Assembly (NCBI GenBank): GCA_003488525.1
Contig: DNLG01000113.1
Location: 12,588 to 24,825 of the forward strand
Reading direction: 5' to 3'
From: Bacteroidota bacterium
GTDB lineage: Bacteria; Bacteroidota; Ignavibacteria; Kapaibacteriales; Kapaibacteriaceae
DNA: 12,238 nt
The notes beneath the pieces are model-generated. The model was not told the origin of the DNA. It did no database searches and worked only from the letters and a program-made list of their open reading frames with translations. Below are positions 1-8,035 of the stretch, one piece after another. Positions within the stretch are counted from its first letter, which is position 1, and each line of letters opens with the position of its first letter. Made by a program: the position numbers and the translations under genes.

Positions 1-32
1 ATTCCCGTCTGGCTCTCCGGCAGCGACTGACT

Positions 33-1550
33 CTACCGCCTGGTGGTATTCGTAAGTAGCATGGCCCGGACGCGACCGCGTCGCCATCCTTCGGACTGCT
101 CGTCTGTCACTCTACCCGGACCGATCGACACGTTACCGAGAATGACGTCTTCATCTCCGTCGCCGTCCAAGTCGGCAACATCGCTCACAAGCCAGCGACC
201 GACCTCCGCCTGAGGTATCGTCCACGTAGCGCGCTGAGGTGTAAAAGCGGCCGTCTCGAATCTCAGAAGATCATACGTTCCGCGGTCCAGTCGAGGGAAG
301 TAGCTAAAGGACAGAAGATCTACCGTACCGTCTGCATCAAAGTCACGGGCCAGTGCGCCATACGCACCGTCGAGGTGTCTCCATTGACGTCTCTTCCAGG
401 GTCCACGTTTCTGTTGATCATACACGTAGACGCCGTGATACGGTTTGTAGGGAGGCATGAGGTAGTCGCCGTTATCGCCTGCGGTGACGAGCATTTCATC
501 GGAGCCGTCGTTGTCGATGTCTGCAAAGCTGAACGATGACGAACCATAGCTCGGAGGATGCGTCACAAGCTCCACCTGCTCAAATCGCCCCTTGCCGCGA
601 TTGATGTAGGCGAAGACACCCTCACGTGCCTGAGCCATCAGCGCAACGATGTCCGGACGACCATCGGCATTCAGGTCACGCACGAAGGTTTTGATCGCCC
701 CGGGCGTCGGAGTTAGTTCATGATAGCGCCAGCCCGTGCCGCGCGACTCAAACCAGCCGAGACGGCCAAGCATGTTGCCGTACTCGCAGACGATGAGATC
801 GTCGCGACCATCAGCGTTGAGGTCTGCAGCGACTACATGCGTCGGACGGCGCAGCGAATCAATGAGCTTTGTGACGAGATACCGAGCCCCCTGACGAGTC
901 ACACGCAGAAGACTTCCGACAGCAGAATCGTGCGGCAGCAGCTTGCCCATGTTGGTAACGTACCATGCCTGGCGCCGCACCTCGACACAGCTCGGAGGTC
1001 CGCCGATGTCGATGGTCTCGGTTGCCATGCCGTTGAGATCATACAGCGTGAGTGTGCCGAGAAGCGCATCACCGGTAATGATCGTTCTCGACGAACTATC
1101 GAAGCGGACAAGCGACGTCATCGGCACCTCTTCGGGGGCCATGAGAAGCTTGACGTCAAAGAGCGAGGACATGCCCACGGGGCTGACCGAGGCGGGAGCC
1201 GGCAGGGAATCGGGTGCATTATCGATGTACCAGTTGGCAACCGTAAACCAGTCGTCCTCGGACATTGACGCTGCGGACGGGTACATCGCCTTGAGGTCAT
1301 GAGGCATCAGCTCACGGTCGACCATCGGGTCGAGCCCCATGTACTGACGCATCATCGGAAACACCTTCGCCAGCCAGGTGGACTTATCGAGGTCCTGCGG
1401 AAGGGGCTTGACGTGACACGACTGGCAGTATCGGTCCGACAGGATCTTGCCCGGCTCTTCGACGCTGGCCGCAAGCTGCAGGAGTCCGGCCGCCAGGACT
1501 GCAAGGGCGATCGACCCGATCGCCATGCGACTCAGTCGGACAGACCGCAT
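33..1550 (-). CDS. Membrane-anchored cytochrome c / FG-GAP (VCBS) repeat protein
   Basis: This 505-residue protein starts with a basic stretch and a hydrophobic segment (about residues 9-29), a signal peptide or membrane anchor that sends the rest to the periplasm or cell surface. A single haem c motif, CQSCH, sits at 42-46; Met89 or Met96 could be the distal ligand, and the following segment ending in YIDNAP (108-113) fits a short cytochrome c fold. The rest looks like a beta-propeller with five DxDxDG-type calcium loops at about 243, 292, 344, 403 and 460, typical of FG-GAP/VCBS repeats. The family is known mainly by architecture; a role in electron transfer or surface binding is inference. 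Its start overlaps the end of purB by 19 nt, suggesting co-transcription. Met9 (position 1526), 5 nt past the purB stop, is an alternative start. No partner redox gene is visible. Confidence 0.85.
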   Translation of the reverse strand: MRSVRLSRMAIGSIALAVLAAGLLQLAASVEEPGKILSDRYCQSCHVKPLPQDLDKSTWLAKVFPMMRQYMGLDPMVDRELMPHDLKAMYPSAASMSEDDWFTVANWYIDNAPDSLPAPASVSPVGMSSLFDVKLLMAPEEVPMTSLVRFDSSSRTIITGDALLGTLTLYDLNGMATETIDIGGPPSCVEVRRQAWYVTNMGKLLPHDSAVGSLLRVTRQGARYLVTKLIDSLRRPTHVVAADLNADGRDDLIVCEYGNMLGRLGWFESRGTGWRYHELTPTPGAIKTFVRDLNADGRPDIVALMAQAREGVFAYINRGKGRFEQVELVTHPPSYGSSSFSFADIDNDGSDEMLVTAGDNGDYLMPPYKPYHGVYVYDQQKRGPWKRRQWRHLDGAYGALARDFDADGTVDLLSFSYFPRLDRGTYDLLRFETAAFTPQRATWTIPQAEVGRWLVSDVADLDGDGDEDVILGNVSIGPGRVTDEQSEGWRRGRVRAMLLTNTTRR

Positions 1551-2830
1551 CGACGGAAGATCGTATCGACGTTCTTGAGCATGCGCTGGGGATCAAAAAT
1601 GCCGTCAAGCTCCTGATCGGTAATGTGACTCATGAGCTCCTGATCCTCGGCAAGCGTCTGACGCAGAGGAAGACGCGTCTGCCACGTGCGCATGGCATTG
1701 CGCTGCACCATGCGATAGGCATCTTCACGGGTGATGCCACAGCGCACCAGAGCCAGCATCACCGACTGTGAATAGGGAAGGCCACTGGTGAGTTCCAGAT
1801 TCCGCATCATGTTGTCGGGATAGACCACCAGACGGTCGATCAGATCGGTGGCCAGATGCAGCATGTAATCAAGTGTGATCGTTGAGTCGGGACAGATCAC
1901 ACGCTCGACCGAGCTATGAGAGATGTCCCGCTCATGCCAGAGCGCATTGTTCTCGATGGCGGCCATGGCATTTCCGCGAAGCAGCCGGGCCAGTCCGCAG
2001 ATCCGTTCGCTGACGATCGGATTGCGCTTATGCGGCATGGCCGACGATCCCTTCTGTCCCGGCGAAAAGTACTCTTCGGCTTCCAGCACCTCAGTGCGCT
2101 GCAGATGTCGAACCTCGGTGGCGATCTTCTCCAGAAACGCGCCAACGATGGCGAGCGTCGTCAGGTACTCGGCATGACGGTCACGCTGGATGACCTGCGT
2201 GCTGACCGGCGCCGGTTTGAGTCCGAGTTTTTCGCAGACATACTCTTCGACAGCAGGGGATAGATGCTCGAATGTGCCGACCGCCCCGGAGATCATTCCA
2301 ACGCTGATGGTCGAAAGTGCATGCTCCATGCGCGTGATGCTGCGACGGCATTCCTCGTGCCATAGCGCAAGCTTCAGTCCGAACGTTGTCGGCTCAGCAT
2401 GAATGCCGTGCGAGCGTCCGATGCAGACCGTGTTCTTGAATTCGATCGCACGCCGACGAAGGATCGACTGCAGGACCTTGAGATCCTCCAGGATCAGCAC
2501 CCCGGCCTGCTTAAGCTGCACGGCAAGACACGTATCGAGCACGTCACTCGACGTCATGCCCAGATGGATAAACCGCGAGGCCGGACCGACATACTCGGCA
2601 ACGTTCGTGGTGAAGGCGATCACATCATGCTTTGTGGTCTGCTCGATCTCAAGAATGCGCTCAACGTCAAACGACGCTTTGGCCCGGATCTGGTCGACGG
2701 CGTCTTGAGGAATCACGCCCAAATCGGCCTGTGCTTCACAGGCCAGGATCTCGATCTCCAGCCAGATGCGGTACTTGTTTTCATCAGACCAGATTGCGCC
2801 CATGTCAGGACGCGTATAACGCTCGATCAT
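1532..2830 (-). CDS. purB: Adenylosuccinate lyase
   Basis: PurB catalyses two steps of purine synthesis: SAICAR to AICAR, and adenylosuccinate to AMP, each releasing fumarate. The 432-residue length matches the Bacillus-type enzyme. The catalytic histidines fall at His68 (TTKHD) and His141 (GRSHGIHAEPTTFG). The fumarate-lyase signature GSSAMPHKRNP lies at 261-271, with the catalytic serine in its flexible loop, and the TSSDVLDT motif (93-100) and HERDISHSSVER (299-310) are intact. The protein is expected in the cytosol as a homotetramer. It follows tsaB after a 74-nt gap that holds a GC hairpin and a -7-like promoter element, so it probably begins its own transcript together with the FG-GAP gene. 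No clear Shine-Dalgarno precedes the ATG. No other purine genes are in the window, so purB is separated from the rest of the pathway. Confidence 0.97.
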   Translation of the reverse strand: MIERYTRPDMGAIWSDENKYRIWLEIEILACEAQADLGVIPQDAVDQIRAKASFDVERILEIEQTTKHDVIAFTTNVAEYVGPASRFIHLGMTSSDVLDTCLAVQLKQAGVLILEDLKVLQSILRRRAIEFKNTVCIGRSHGIHAEPTTFGLKLALWHEECRRSITRMEHALSTISVGMISGAVGTFEHLSPAVEEYVCEKLGLKPAPVSTQVIQRDRHAEYLTTLAIVGAFLEKIATEVRHLQRTEVLEAEEYFSPGQKGSSAMPHKRNPIVSERICGLARLLRGNAMAAIENNALWHERDISHSSVERVICPDSTITLDYMLHLATDLIDRLVVYPDNMMRNLELTSGLPYSQSVMLALVRCGITREDAYRMVQRNAMRTWQTRLPLRQTLAEDQELMSHITDQELDGIFDPQRMLKNVDTIFRRCGLSD

Positions 2831-2866
2831 CGAGGTGCTTCGCTGTCAGTGGAGGAAATGAACGTG

Positions 2867-2876
2867 CAAAACTACG
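2867..2876 (-). promoter_or_regulatory. Candidate -7 promoter element for purB
   Basis: Read on the minus strand, CGTAGTTTTG contains TAGTTTTG, an exact match to the Bacteroidota -7 consensus TAnnTTTG, ending 36 nt upstream of the purB ATG. The surrounding 13-mer CGTAGTTTTGCAC matches 12 of 13 bases of the element before prmA. I could not recognise a matching TTTG at -33, so the assignment rests on the -7 match and its recurrence. Confidence 0.45.
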
Positions 2877-2884
2877 ACGCGCCC

Positions 2885-2910
2885 GGCGCGCAGCGCCGAT
2901 GAACTCATCG
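2885..2910 (-). terminator. Hairpin pair at the tsaB 3' end (possible terminator)
   Basis: Two adjacent stems lie here. CGATGA/TCATCG (2897-2910) spans the tsaB stop codon. GGCGC/GCGCC with a 3-nt loop (2885-2897) follows it directly; the two stems share base 2897, so they may be alternatives. No run of U follows at once, so this is not a canonical intrinsic terminator. Its place between tsaB and the candidate purB promoter suggests a transcript boundary or an mRNA 3'-end stabiliser. Confidence 0.35.
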
Positions 2911-3555
2911 TGGGCGAAACTCCTGGTGGTACTCCGGTGCAAACGTCAGCGGGTCATCTGCCGGGTGGCCTGCGTGCAAAAGTTTCCACGCGGCATAGGC
3001 CACAAAGCGTCCCGATAGTCTCGTCAGGCCGCTCACGGGGTGAGCATCAACAAGCTCAGCACCGGGGCCGACGCATAGCATGCGCGATTCTCGAAGTGCA
3101 GAAAGTTCATCCTTGCGCACCAGGCGCACTTCGGCAAGGTGCCGTTCACTGCTCAGGGGGCTTTGGGCCACGTACACCAGGTCGGCATGCGATGGAATCA
3201 CGCACAGCATTGAAGTGCATCCGCTGAGCGCAGCCACCTCGGACGATGCGTGAAAAAGGGCCGTGGCTGTCGGTACGCCGATCAACTTGGCACCAGAGCC
3301 AACACAGAGCCCCTTGGCAAGAGCTACGCCAATACGCAGGCCGGTGAAAGAACCCGGACCCGACGAGACGGCCACATAGTCGAGGCGCTGGACGTCGATG
3401 TCTGCATCAGCGCAGGCCTGCTGGACCAGTGCAGCCAGACGCGCATCATGCACATTGGGCCGGAGGATCTCCACCGACACAACGAGACGGCGATCGACCG
3501 ATACGGCGACGCTGCAGACACTTCCACTGGTCTCGATAGCAAGTAGCGCTGACAT
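2905..3555 (-). CDS. tsaB: tRNA threonylcarbamoyladenosine synthesis protein TsaB
   Basis: TsaB is the non-catalytic ASKHA-fold partner of TsaD and TsaE that makes t6A37 on tRNAs reading ANN codons. The 216-residue protein begins with the fold's first strand, LLAIETSGS (4-12), and carries the family motif SSGPGSFTGLRIG (64-76), followed by an ALAKGL helix. The C-terminus reads PEYHQEF (207-213), as is usual in the family. The DAR-type loop seen in many TsaB proteins before the VY strand is replaced by PSHADLVYVA (121-130), a mild divergence. TsaD-type metal-binding motifs are absent, as expected. The ATG lies 3 nt after the mfd stop codon, so translation is probably coupled to mfd. tsaC, tsaD and tsaE are not in the window. 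Confidence 0.94.
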   Translation of the reverse strand: MSALLAIETSGSVCSVAVSVDRRLVVSVEILRPNVHDARLAALVQQACADADIDVQRLDYVAVSSGPGSFTGLRIGVALAKGLCVGSGAKLIGVPTATALFHASSEVAALSGCTSMLCVIPSHADLVYVAQSPLSSERHLAEVRLVRKDELSALRESRMLCVGPGAELVDAHPVSGLTRLSGRFVAYAAWKLLHAGHPADDPLTFAPEYHQEFRPR

Positions 3556-3558
3556 GAT

Positions 3559-6500
3559 CTACTCCTGTATCTCGGGCTGACTGACTGTGCGCACGAGACC
3601 GGCAAAATGCTCAATCACATGCAGAGCTTCGGTGCGTTCGGTGATCTGCGCTTCGATCACCAGCCGCTTCCCATTCTGCACGAGGCGGGCATTGGGCATC
3701 TGCGTCAGCGGGGCAAGTATGCCCTTGAACACGCGCTCGTACCACTGCGTGTTGTCCTCCGACGGAAGTTCGATGACCAGCCGCGGCTGCCGCACACTTA
3801 CGCGGACAAAGCCAGTGGGCATGGCGGCGATGCGGAGGCGGACGGCAAACAGAAGCTCTTCGGCCTCCGGCGGCAACGTCCCGAAGCGGTCCCGAAGCTC
3901 GTCATAGACCACATCCACCATACGTGGTTCGTGCGCGTTGTAGAGTCGACGGTATATCTCGTAGCGCTCGGTGTCCGACGGCACGTAGGCCTTCGGAATG
4001 AGTGCATCGGTATCGAGCTCGACGGCAACGTCCTCATTGGTAAAGTCCACGCGCTGCTGACGTTCATCATGAAACAGACTCTGAAACTCCTCCTGCCGCA
4101 GCTCGAGAACTGCCTCGTCGAGGATCTTCTGATAGAGCTCGAATCCCATCTCCAGAATAAAGCCGCTCTGCTCGCCACCGAGCAGGTTTCCGGCACCACG
4201 GATCTCCAGATCTCGCATGGCAAGCTGGAAGCCTGACCCGAGATCGGTAAACTCTTCCAGGGCCTGCAGCCGCCGAAGAGCAACGCGCGAAAGCGTATGC
4301 GGAGGGGGGATCAGCAGGTAGCAGTATGCCTGAATGTTGGAGCGGCCGACGCGGCCCCGAAGCTGATACAGCTCGGCAAGACCAAAGTTATCCGAGTTGT
4401 CGATGATGATGGTGTTGGCGTTGGGGATATCCAGACCCGACTCAATAATCTTGGTCGCGATCAGCACGTCGAAGCGACGCTCGAGGAATCCCTCCATCAC
4501 ATCCTCGAGTACCTCGCTGTCCATCTGACCGTGAGCCACGGCAACCCGCAACGAAGGCACCAGCATCTTGATCTTCATCGTCAGCTTGTCCATGTCCTTG
4601 ATGCGGTCGGTGACCACGAAGGCCTGCCCGCCACGCTCAAGCTCACGAAGCAGCGCCTCGCGAAGAATATCGTCGTGCCATTCCACGATCTCGGTGCGGA
4701 TCGGAAGTCGATTGCGAGGGGGCGTTTCGATGACCGACAGGTCACGAGCTCCCATGAGCGAGAAATTCAGAGTGCGCGGAATCGGTGTTGCCGTGAGCGT
4801 GAGCGTGTCGACGGTCGTTCGCAGCTGACGCAGCTTCTCCTTGGCAGCAACTCCGAAACGATGCTCTTCGTCGATGATCAGCAGTCCGAGATCCTTGAAA
4901 ACCACGTCCTTGCTCAGCAGACGATGCGTGCCGACGACGATATCGGCCGTGCCGTCACTGATGTGAAGCAGTATGTCCTTCTGCTCCTGTCGCGAGCGAA
5001 AGCGCGAGAGAACTTCGATACGCACCGGATAGCGACGCAATCGGTCACGGAACGACACGCCATGTTGCTCAGCCAGAATAGTTGTCGGAACCATGACGGC
5101 AACCTGCTTACCCGCCTGTACGGCTTTGAACGCCGCCCGAATGGCAACCTCTGTCTTGCCGAAGCCGACATCTCCGCACACCAGGCGGTCCATCGGGGTA
5201 GGTTGCTCCATGTCGAACTTCACTTCCGAGGTCGCGCGGGTCTGATCAGGCGTATCCTCGTACTGAAACGACGCCTCGAATTCATTCTGCCAGACGCTGT
5301 CGGCCGGGAACGAAAAGCCCGGCTGGGCCTTTCTGGCCGAATACAGCTTGATGAGGTCACGGGCGATGTCCTTGATGCGCGTCTTGGCGCGTGCCTTCTT
5401 GCGCTCCCAGTCACCCGAACCGAGCTTGGACAGCTTGGGAACCGCATCTTCCTGACTGGAGTATTTCGAGAGCTTGTGAACGTAGTTCAGGTGAACATAG
5501 AGGATATCGCCACCGGCGAACTCGAGCTTGACGCATTCCTGCGATGAGCCGCCGATGGTGATCGTCTGCAGACCCAGATAGCGTCCGACTCCCTTGTCCT
5601 CATGGACCAGCAGGTCACCGGCAGAGAGCTGTTGCAGCTCACGAAGGGAGAAGCCCGTTTCGGAGCGTCGAGGCCGGCGCTGCGCACGCTGACGTCCGAA
5701 CACCTGATGCTCGGTCATGCACGCCAGCGAAACATCGTCCCAGATAAATCCCGTGCTCAGAGATGCCGATACCCAGGTCGACTGATGCAGGGCCGAGAGC
5801 AGGCGATCGGCCGCAGTCGAGTCATCGGCCTCGATCTGCTCGACAACGCTCTCGCATAGCTCACCGAGGCGCTTGACGTTCTGCTGCCCGTCAGCACCGA
5901 TGTACGTGGCGAACGAGCGGGACTGCAATCCGGCGCAGGTGCGCATCAGCTGCTCAACAGACGCCCCCATGGATGGCTGTGGCTGGCATTTGACAGAGAT
6001 GTCGGCATCGGCCAGTGGATTGATCCTGAGGACAGTTCCCAACGCCCCGAGGCGCTCGCGCTCTGCCTCCAGAGACCGTGCATGTAGCTCCGAGTCGACC
6101 GATTCCGGGGCATCGACAACAAACAACGCTCCGGTTGGCACATGATCAAGTATCGTGGACTCAAGTGATGAATCGTCCTGATGGTACATCCTGCCGAGCA
6201 GCGTCACCGACGTATGCTCGCGAATACTGCGCTGAGAGAGCGGTTCGAACTCGCGGATCGAATCGATCACATCGCCCCAGAACTCCAATCTCAATGGGCT
6301 TTCCCATCCCGAAGGGAAGACATCAATGATACCGCCACGAACGGCGAGCTGACCCGGCTTGGACACGTGATCGGTGCGTTCAAAGCCCCCTTCAAGAAGG
6401 TCCTTGATCACGGTGTCGTAATTGACGTTCTGACCACGTTCCAATGTCATCGTAGCCCGGCGGATCTCCCCGGCAGCGGGCGCACGCAGGGCGAGCGCCG

Positions 6501-6879
6501 GGGCAGAGAGCACCACGACGTATCGCTTGCCTTCATGCATTGCACCAAGCGCGTCCATCTGCTCATGATGCACCATTCCGCCTGCCGCAAGAGCACTGTG
6601 ACGCTGAGCACCATGAATGCCGATCACCGTCTGCGAGCCAAGCAGCACCGAAAGGTCATGCGTATAGACATCGACATCTGCATCATCGGCGACGATGACG
6701 ACGATCGACATGTTCCCGAGAGTCCAAAGCGCCGATACAAGTACCGATCGTGAGGAACCGGCAAGAGACTTGATCGACGCCATTCCGTGCGACGTCAGAC
6801 GTCCGGCACACTGCACCACACATGGTGCCTGGCGGACCATGTCGATAACGCTGTCGTATCCCTGAAGTGGTTCTTTCAT
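3559..6879 (-). CDS. mfd: Transcription-repair coupling factor Mfd
   Basis: Mfd removes RNA polymerase stalled at DNA lesions and recruits UvrA for nucleotide excision repair. All expected parts of this 1106-residue cytosolic translocase are visible. The UvrB-like N-terminal module includes [11 protein letters not shown] (181-191) and [11 protein letters not shown] (196-206). The CarD-like RNA polymerase-interacting domain is around 418-490 ([12 protein letters not shown]). The RecG-like motor has Walker A GDVGFGKT (569-576), DEEH (670-673), TATPIPRTL (696-704) and motif [11 protein letters not shown] (839-847). The C-terminal TRCF domain is around 950-1065 ([20 protein letters not shown], then [10 protein letters not shown]). 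The length is close to Bacteroidota homologues, slightly under E. coli (1148). It lies 32 nt after the small membrane protein and 3 nt before tsaB, so it is in the middle of an operon. No truncation or frameshift is seen. Confidence 0.98.
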   Translation of the reverse strand: MKEPLQGYDSVIDMVRQAPCVVQCAGRLTSHGMASIKSLAGSSRSVLVSALWTLGNMSIVVIVADDADVDVYTHDLSVLLGSQTVIGIHGAQRHSALAAGGMVHHEQMDALGAMHEGKRYVVVLSAPALALRAPAAGEIRRATMTLERGQNVNYDTVIKDLLEGGFERTDHVSKPGQLAVRGGIIDVFPSGWESPLRLEFWGDVIDSIREFEPLSQRSIREHTSVTLLGRMYHQDDSSLESTILDHVPTGALFVVDAPESVDSELHARSLEAERERLGALGTVLRINPLADADISVKCQPQPSMGASVEQLMRTCAGLQSRSFATYIGADGQQNVKRLGELCESVVEQIEADDSTAADRLLSALHQSTWVSASLSTGFIWDDVSLACMTEHQVFGRQRAQRRPRRSETGFSLRELQQLSAGDLLVHEDKGVGRYLGLQTITIGGSSQECVKLEFAGGDILYVHLNYVHKLSKYSSQEDAVPKLSKLGSGDWERKKARAKTRIKDIARDLIKLYSARKAQPGFSFPADSVWQNEFEASFQYEDTPDQTRATSEVKFDMEQPTPMDRLVCGDVGFGKTEVAIRAAFKAVQAGKQVAVMVPTTILAEQHGVSFRDRLRRYPVRIEVLSRFRSRQEQKDILLHISDGTADIVVGTHRLLSKDVVFKDLGLLIIDEEHRFGVAAKEKLRQLRTTVDTLTLTATPIPRTLNFSLMGARDLSVIETPPRNRLPIRTEIVEWHDDILREALLRELERGGQAFVVTDRIKDMDKLTMKIKMLVPSLRVAVAHGQMDSEVLEDVMEGFLERRFDVLIATKIIESGLDIPNANTIIIDNSDNFGLAELYQLRGRVGRSNIQAYCYLLIPPPHTLSRVALRRLQALEEFTDLGSGFQLAMRDLEIRGAGNLLGGEQSGFILEMGFELYQKILDEAVLELRQEEFQSLFHDERQQRVDFTNEDVAVELDTDALIPKAYVPSDTERYEIYRRLYNAHEPRMVDVVYDELRDRFGTLPPEAEELLFAVRLRIAAMPTGFVRVSVRQPRLVIELPSEDNTQWYERVFKGILAPLTQMPNARLVQNGKRLVIEAQITERTEALHVIEHFAGLVRTVSQPEIQE

Positions 6880-6911
6880 TCCGTGTTCAGTCGCAGATGG
6901 TAGGGGGCTTT

Positions 6912-7094
6912 TCAGCGACGCCGCTGTGACTCCAAGTATTCCCGCATCTGACGCTGGCGTTCCATCTTGCGGTTATAGCGCTCGCACATGCCACCGTTGA
7001 GCACGAGCATCAGAAGAACTGCGCCAAAGGCCACTCCCATGACGATCGGAATCACGGGGGTCTTCTTCTGGGGAATCGACGAATTGTCGCTCAT
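6912..7094 (-). CDS. Small single-pass membrane protein of unknown function
   Basis: I do not recognise this 60-residue protein. It has a short polar N-terminus, one hydrophobic segment (about residues 13-35, VIPIVMGVAFGAVLLMLVL) and a strongly basic, probably helical tail ending in QRRR. Its C-terminal side should face the cytosol by the positive-inside rule. The start is chosen at 7094 because that ATG overlaps the prmA stop codon as ATGA, a standard translational-coupling arrangement. An in-frame upstream ATG at 7133 would lie inside prmA and add 13 residues with no better signal. Its place between prmA and mfd, with only a 32-nt gap to mfd, indicates it is transcribed with them. The tail could bind nucleic acid, ribosome or acidic lipid; this is only inference. 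Confidence 0.75.
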   Translation of the reverse strand: MSDNSSIPQKKTPVIPIVMGVAFGAVLLMLVLNGGMCERYNRKMERQRQMREYLESQRRR

Positions 7095-7945
7095 CCATGC
7101 CTCTGAGGCGTACGAAGGGCGATGGCACACCACTCGGTCTCGCTCATGATCTCATCGATCACGCAGCCGGAGGCCAAAAAGGGGGCGCACACGTCGTCGG
7201 CATCGTAGCGAAGAATTCCCGACAACAGGATCATCCCGCCAGGTTCGACGGCCTCAACGAATGAGTCGGCGTAGGGGATGACCAGGTGCCGGTAGAGATT
7301 TGCAGCCAGTCCCGTGCTCTTCGGCAGATGTACCTTCTGCAGCTCGACGTGTTCGAGTCTGACGGTCTCTTCGACACCGTTGCGGCCGATGTTCTCAAGG
7401 GCGTTGGAGTATGACCATTCGTCGTTGTCGAAGGCATACACCGACGAAGCACCTAACCGAGCGGCCAGGATCGCCAGTACGCCAGTTCCGGTACCGACGT
7501 CAATCCATGAGCTGCCCGGCGTGACGTGTTTCTCGATCAGCCGGCACATCATCCTTGTTGTGGAGTGATGCCCCGTGCCGAAGGACATCTTGGGAGTGAT
7601 CACCAGTCGCATGCTCTGCGACATCGGCTCGGCGTGCCATTCGGGAACGATAACGATGCGTTCATTGACCACCACCGGCTCGATGCTCGATTCCCACTCG
7701 GCATTCCAGTTACGGTCGTCAAGAACCTGCACATGAGCCCCGTGAAGTCTGACATTGACGGCGGCAAGCTCGTCAGCAATGGCGGCTTGATAATCTGCCT
7801 GCCAGTCGTTCTGGTCGAAGCATACCGTCATCGAATCCATACCCTGTTCGATCCCCACGATCGGATACCCGCTCAGGACACCGACGGCAACGTCGGAATC
7901 CTCATCGTGGATGCTCAGTGTAAGCATGACATATCGTGTCGGCAT
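7091..7945 (-). CDS. prmA: Ribosomal protein L11 methyltransferase PrmA
   Basis: PrmA transfers methyl groups from S-adenosylmethionine to ribosomal protein L11. The 284-residue length fits the family. An N-terminal L11-recognition domain (about 1-80) is followed by the linker motif NWNAEWESSIEP (79-90). The Rossmann domain starts with the PrmA hallmark FGTGHHSTT (122-130), then the SAM-binding loop DVGTGTGVLAILAARLGA (149-166) and the acidic strand end FDND (172-175). The late motif LLSGIL (240-245) is also typical. Motif I reads DVGTGTG rather than the usual DVGCGSG, and the post-motif IV segment is NLYRHLVIPY instead of N(I/L)xxxPL, so the catalytic-loop sequence is somewhat divergent. It heads the minus-strand operon with the small membrane protein, mfd and tsaB and diverges from the KdsC-like gene; a -7-like element lies 25 nt upstream. 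Confidence 0.92.
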   Translation of the reverse strand: MPTRYVMLTLSIHDEDSDVAVGVLSGYPIVGIEQGMDSMTVCFDQNDWQADYQAAIADELAAVNVRLHGAHVQVLDDRNWNAEWESSIEPVVVNERIVIVPEWHAEPMSQSMRLVITPKMSFGTGHHSTTRMMCRLIEKHVTPGSSWIDVGTGTGVLAILAARLGASSVYAFDNDEWSYSNALENIGRNGVEETVRLEHVELQKVHLPKSTGLAANLYRHLVIPYADSFVEAVEPGGMILLSGILRYDADDVCAPFLASGCVIDEIMSETEWCAIALRTPQRHG

Positions 7946-7956
7946 GACCTCTCGCT

Positions 7957-7979
7957 GTAATTTTGCAGTGCGAAACTAC
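7957..7979. promoter_or_regulatory. Symmetric divergent promoter region, prmA / kdsC-like
   Basis: This is an imperfect 23-base dyad with 11-base arms (9 of 11 positions paired) around G7968. The plus strand carries TAATTTTG (7958-7965), an exact TAnnTTTG -7 match aimed at the KdsC-like gene. The minus strand carries TAGTTTCG (7978-7971), one mismatch, aimed at prmA. Predicted starts lie within a few bases of each other, so the two promoters should compete for polymerase. No clear -33 element was found on either side. An operator is the alternative reading. Confidence 0.5.
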
Positions 7980-8023
7980 GCTGTGAACCGACACAGCACT
8001 CTCGACCACCGGTGAGTTCCCAC

Positions 8024-8027
8024 GGAG
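8024..8027 (+). promoter_or_regulatory. Ribosome binding site deciding the KdsC-like start
   Basis: GGAG lies 8 nt before the ATG at 8036, while the in-frame GTG at 8012 has no such sequence. This supports the ATG start. The same GGAGTCC string also precedes the DUF948-like gene (from 8935). Confidence 0.55.
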
Positions 8028-8035
8028 TCCCCTGC

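Noticed and set aside
1..32. A gene or terminator at the left edge
   Set aside because: Thirty-two bases beyond the FG-GAP stop are too short to judge; no stem with a U-run is visible.
4297..5547. A 416-codon open frame antisense to mfd
   Set aside because: It lies wholly opposite the conserved helicase motor of mfd, shows no recognisable domain, and is Arg/His/Leu-rich as expected of the mirror of GC-biased codons.
7095..7133. An upstream ATG for the small membrane protein
   Set aside because: It lies inside prmA; the ATGA overlap at 7091-7094 is a better start and gives a typical short polar N-terminus.
8012..8035. A GTG start for the KdsC-like gene
   Set aside because: There is no ribosome binding site before it, while ATG 8036 has GGAG at 8 nt and gives a normal KdsC-family N-terminus.
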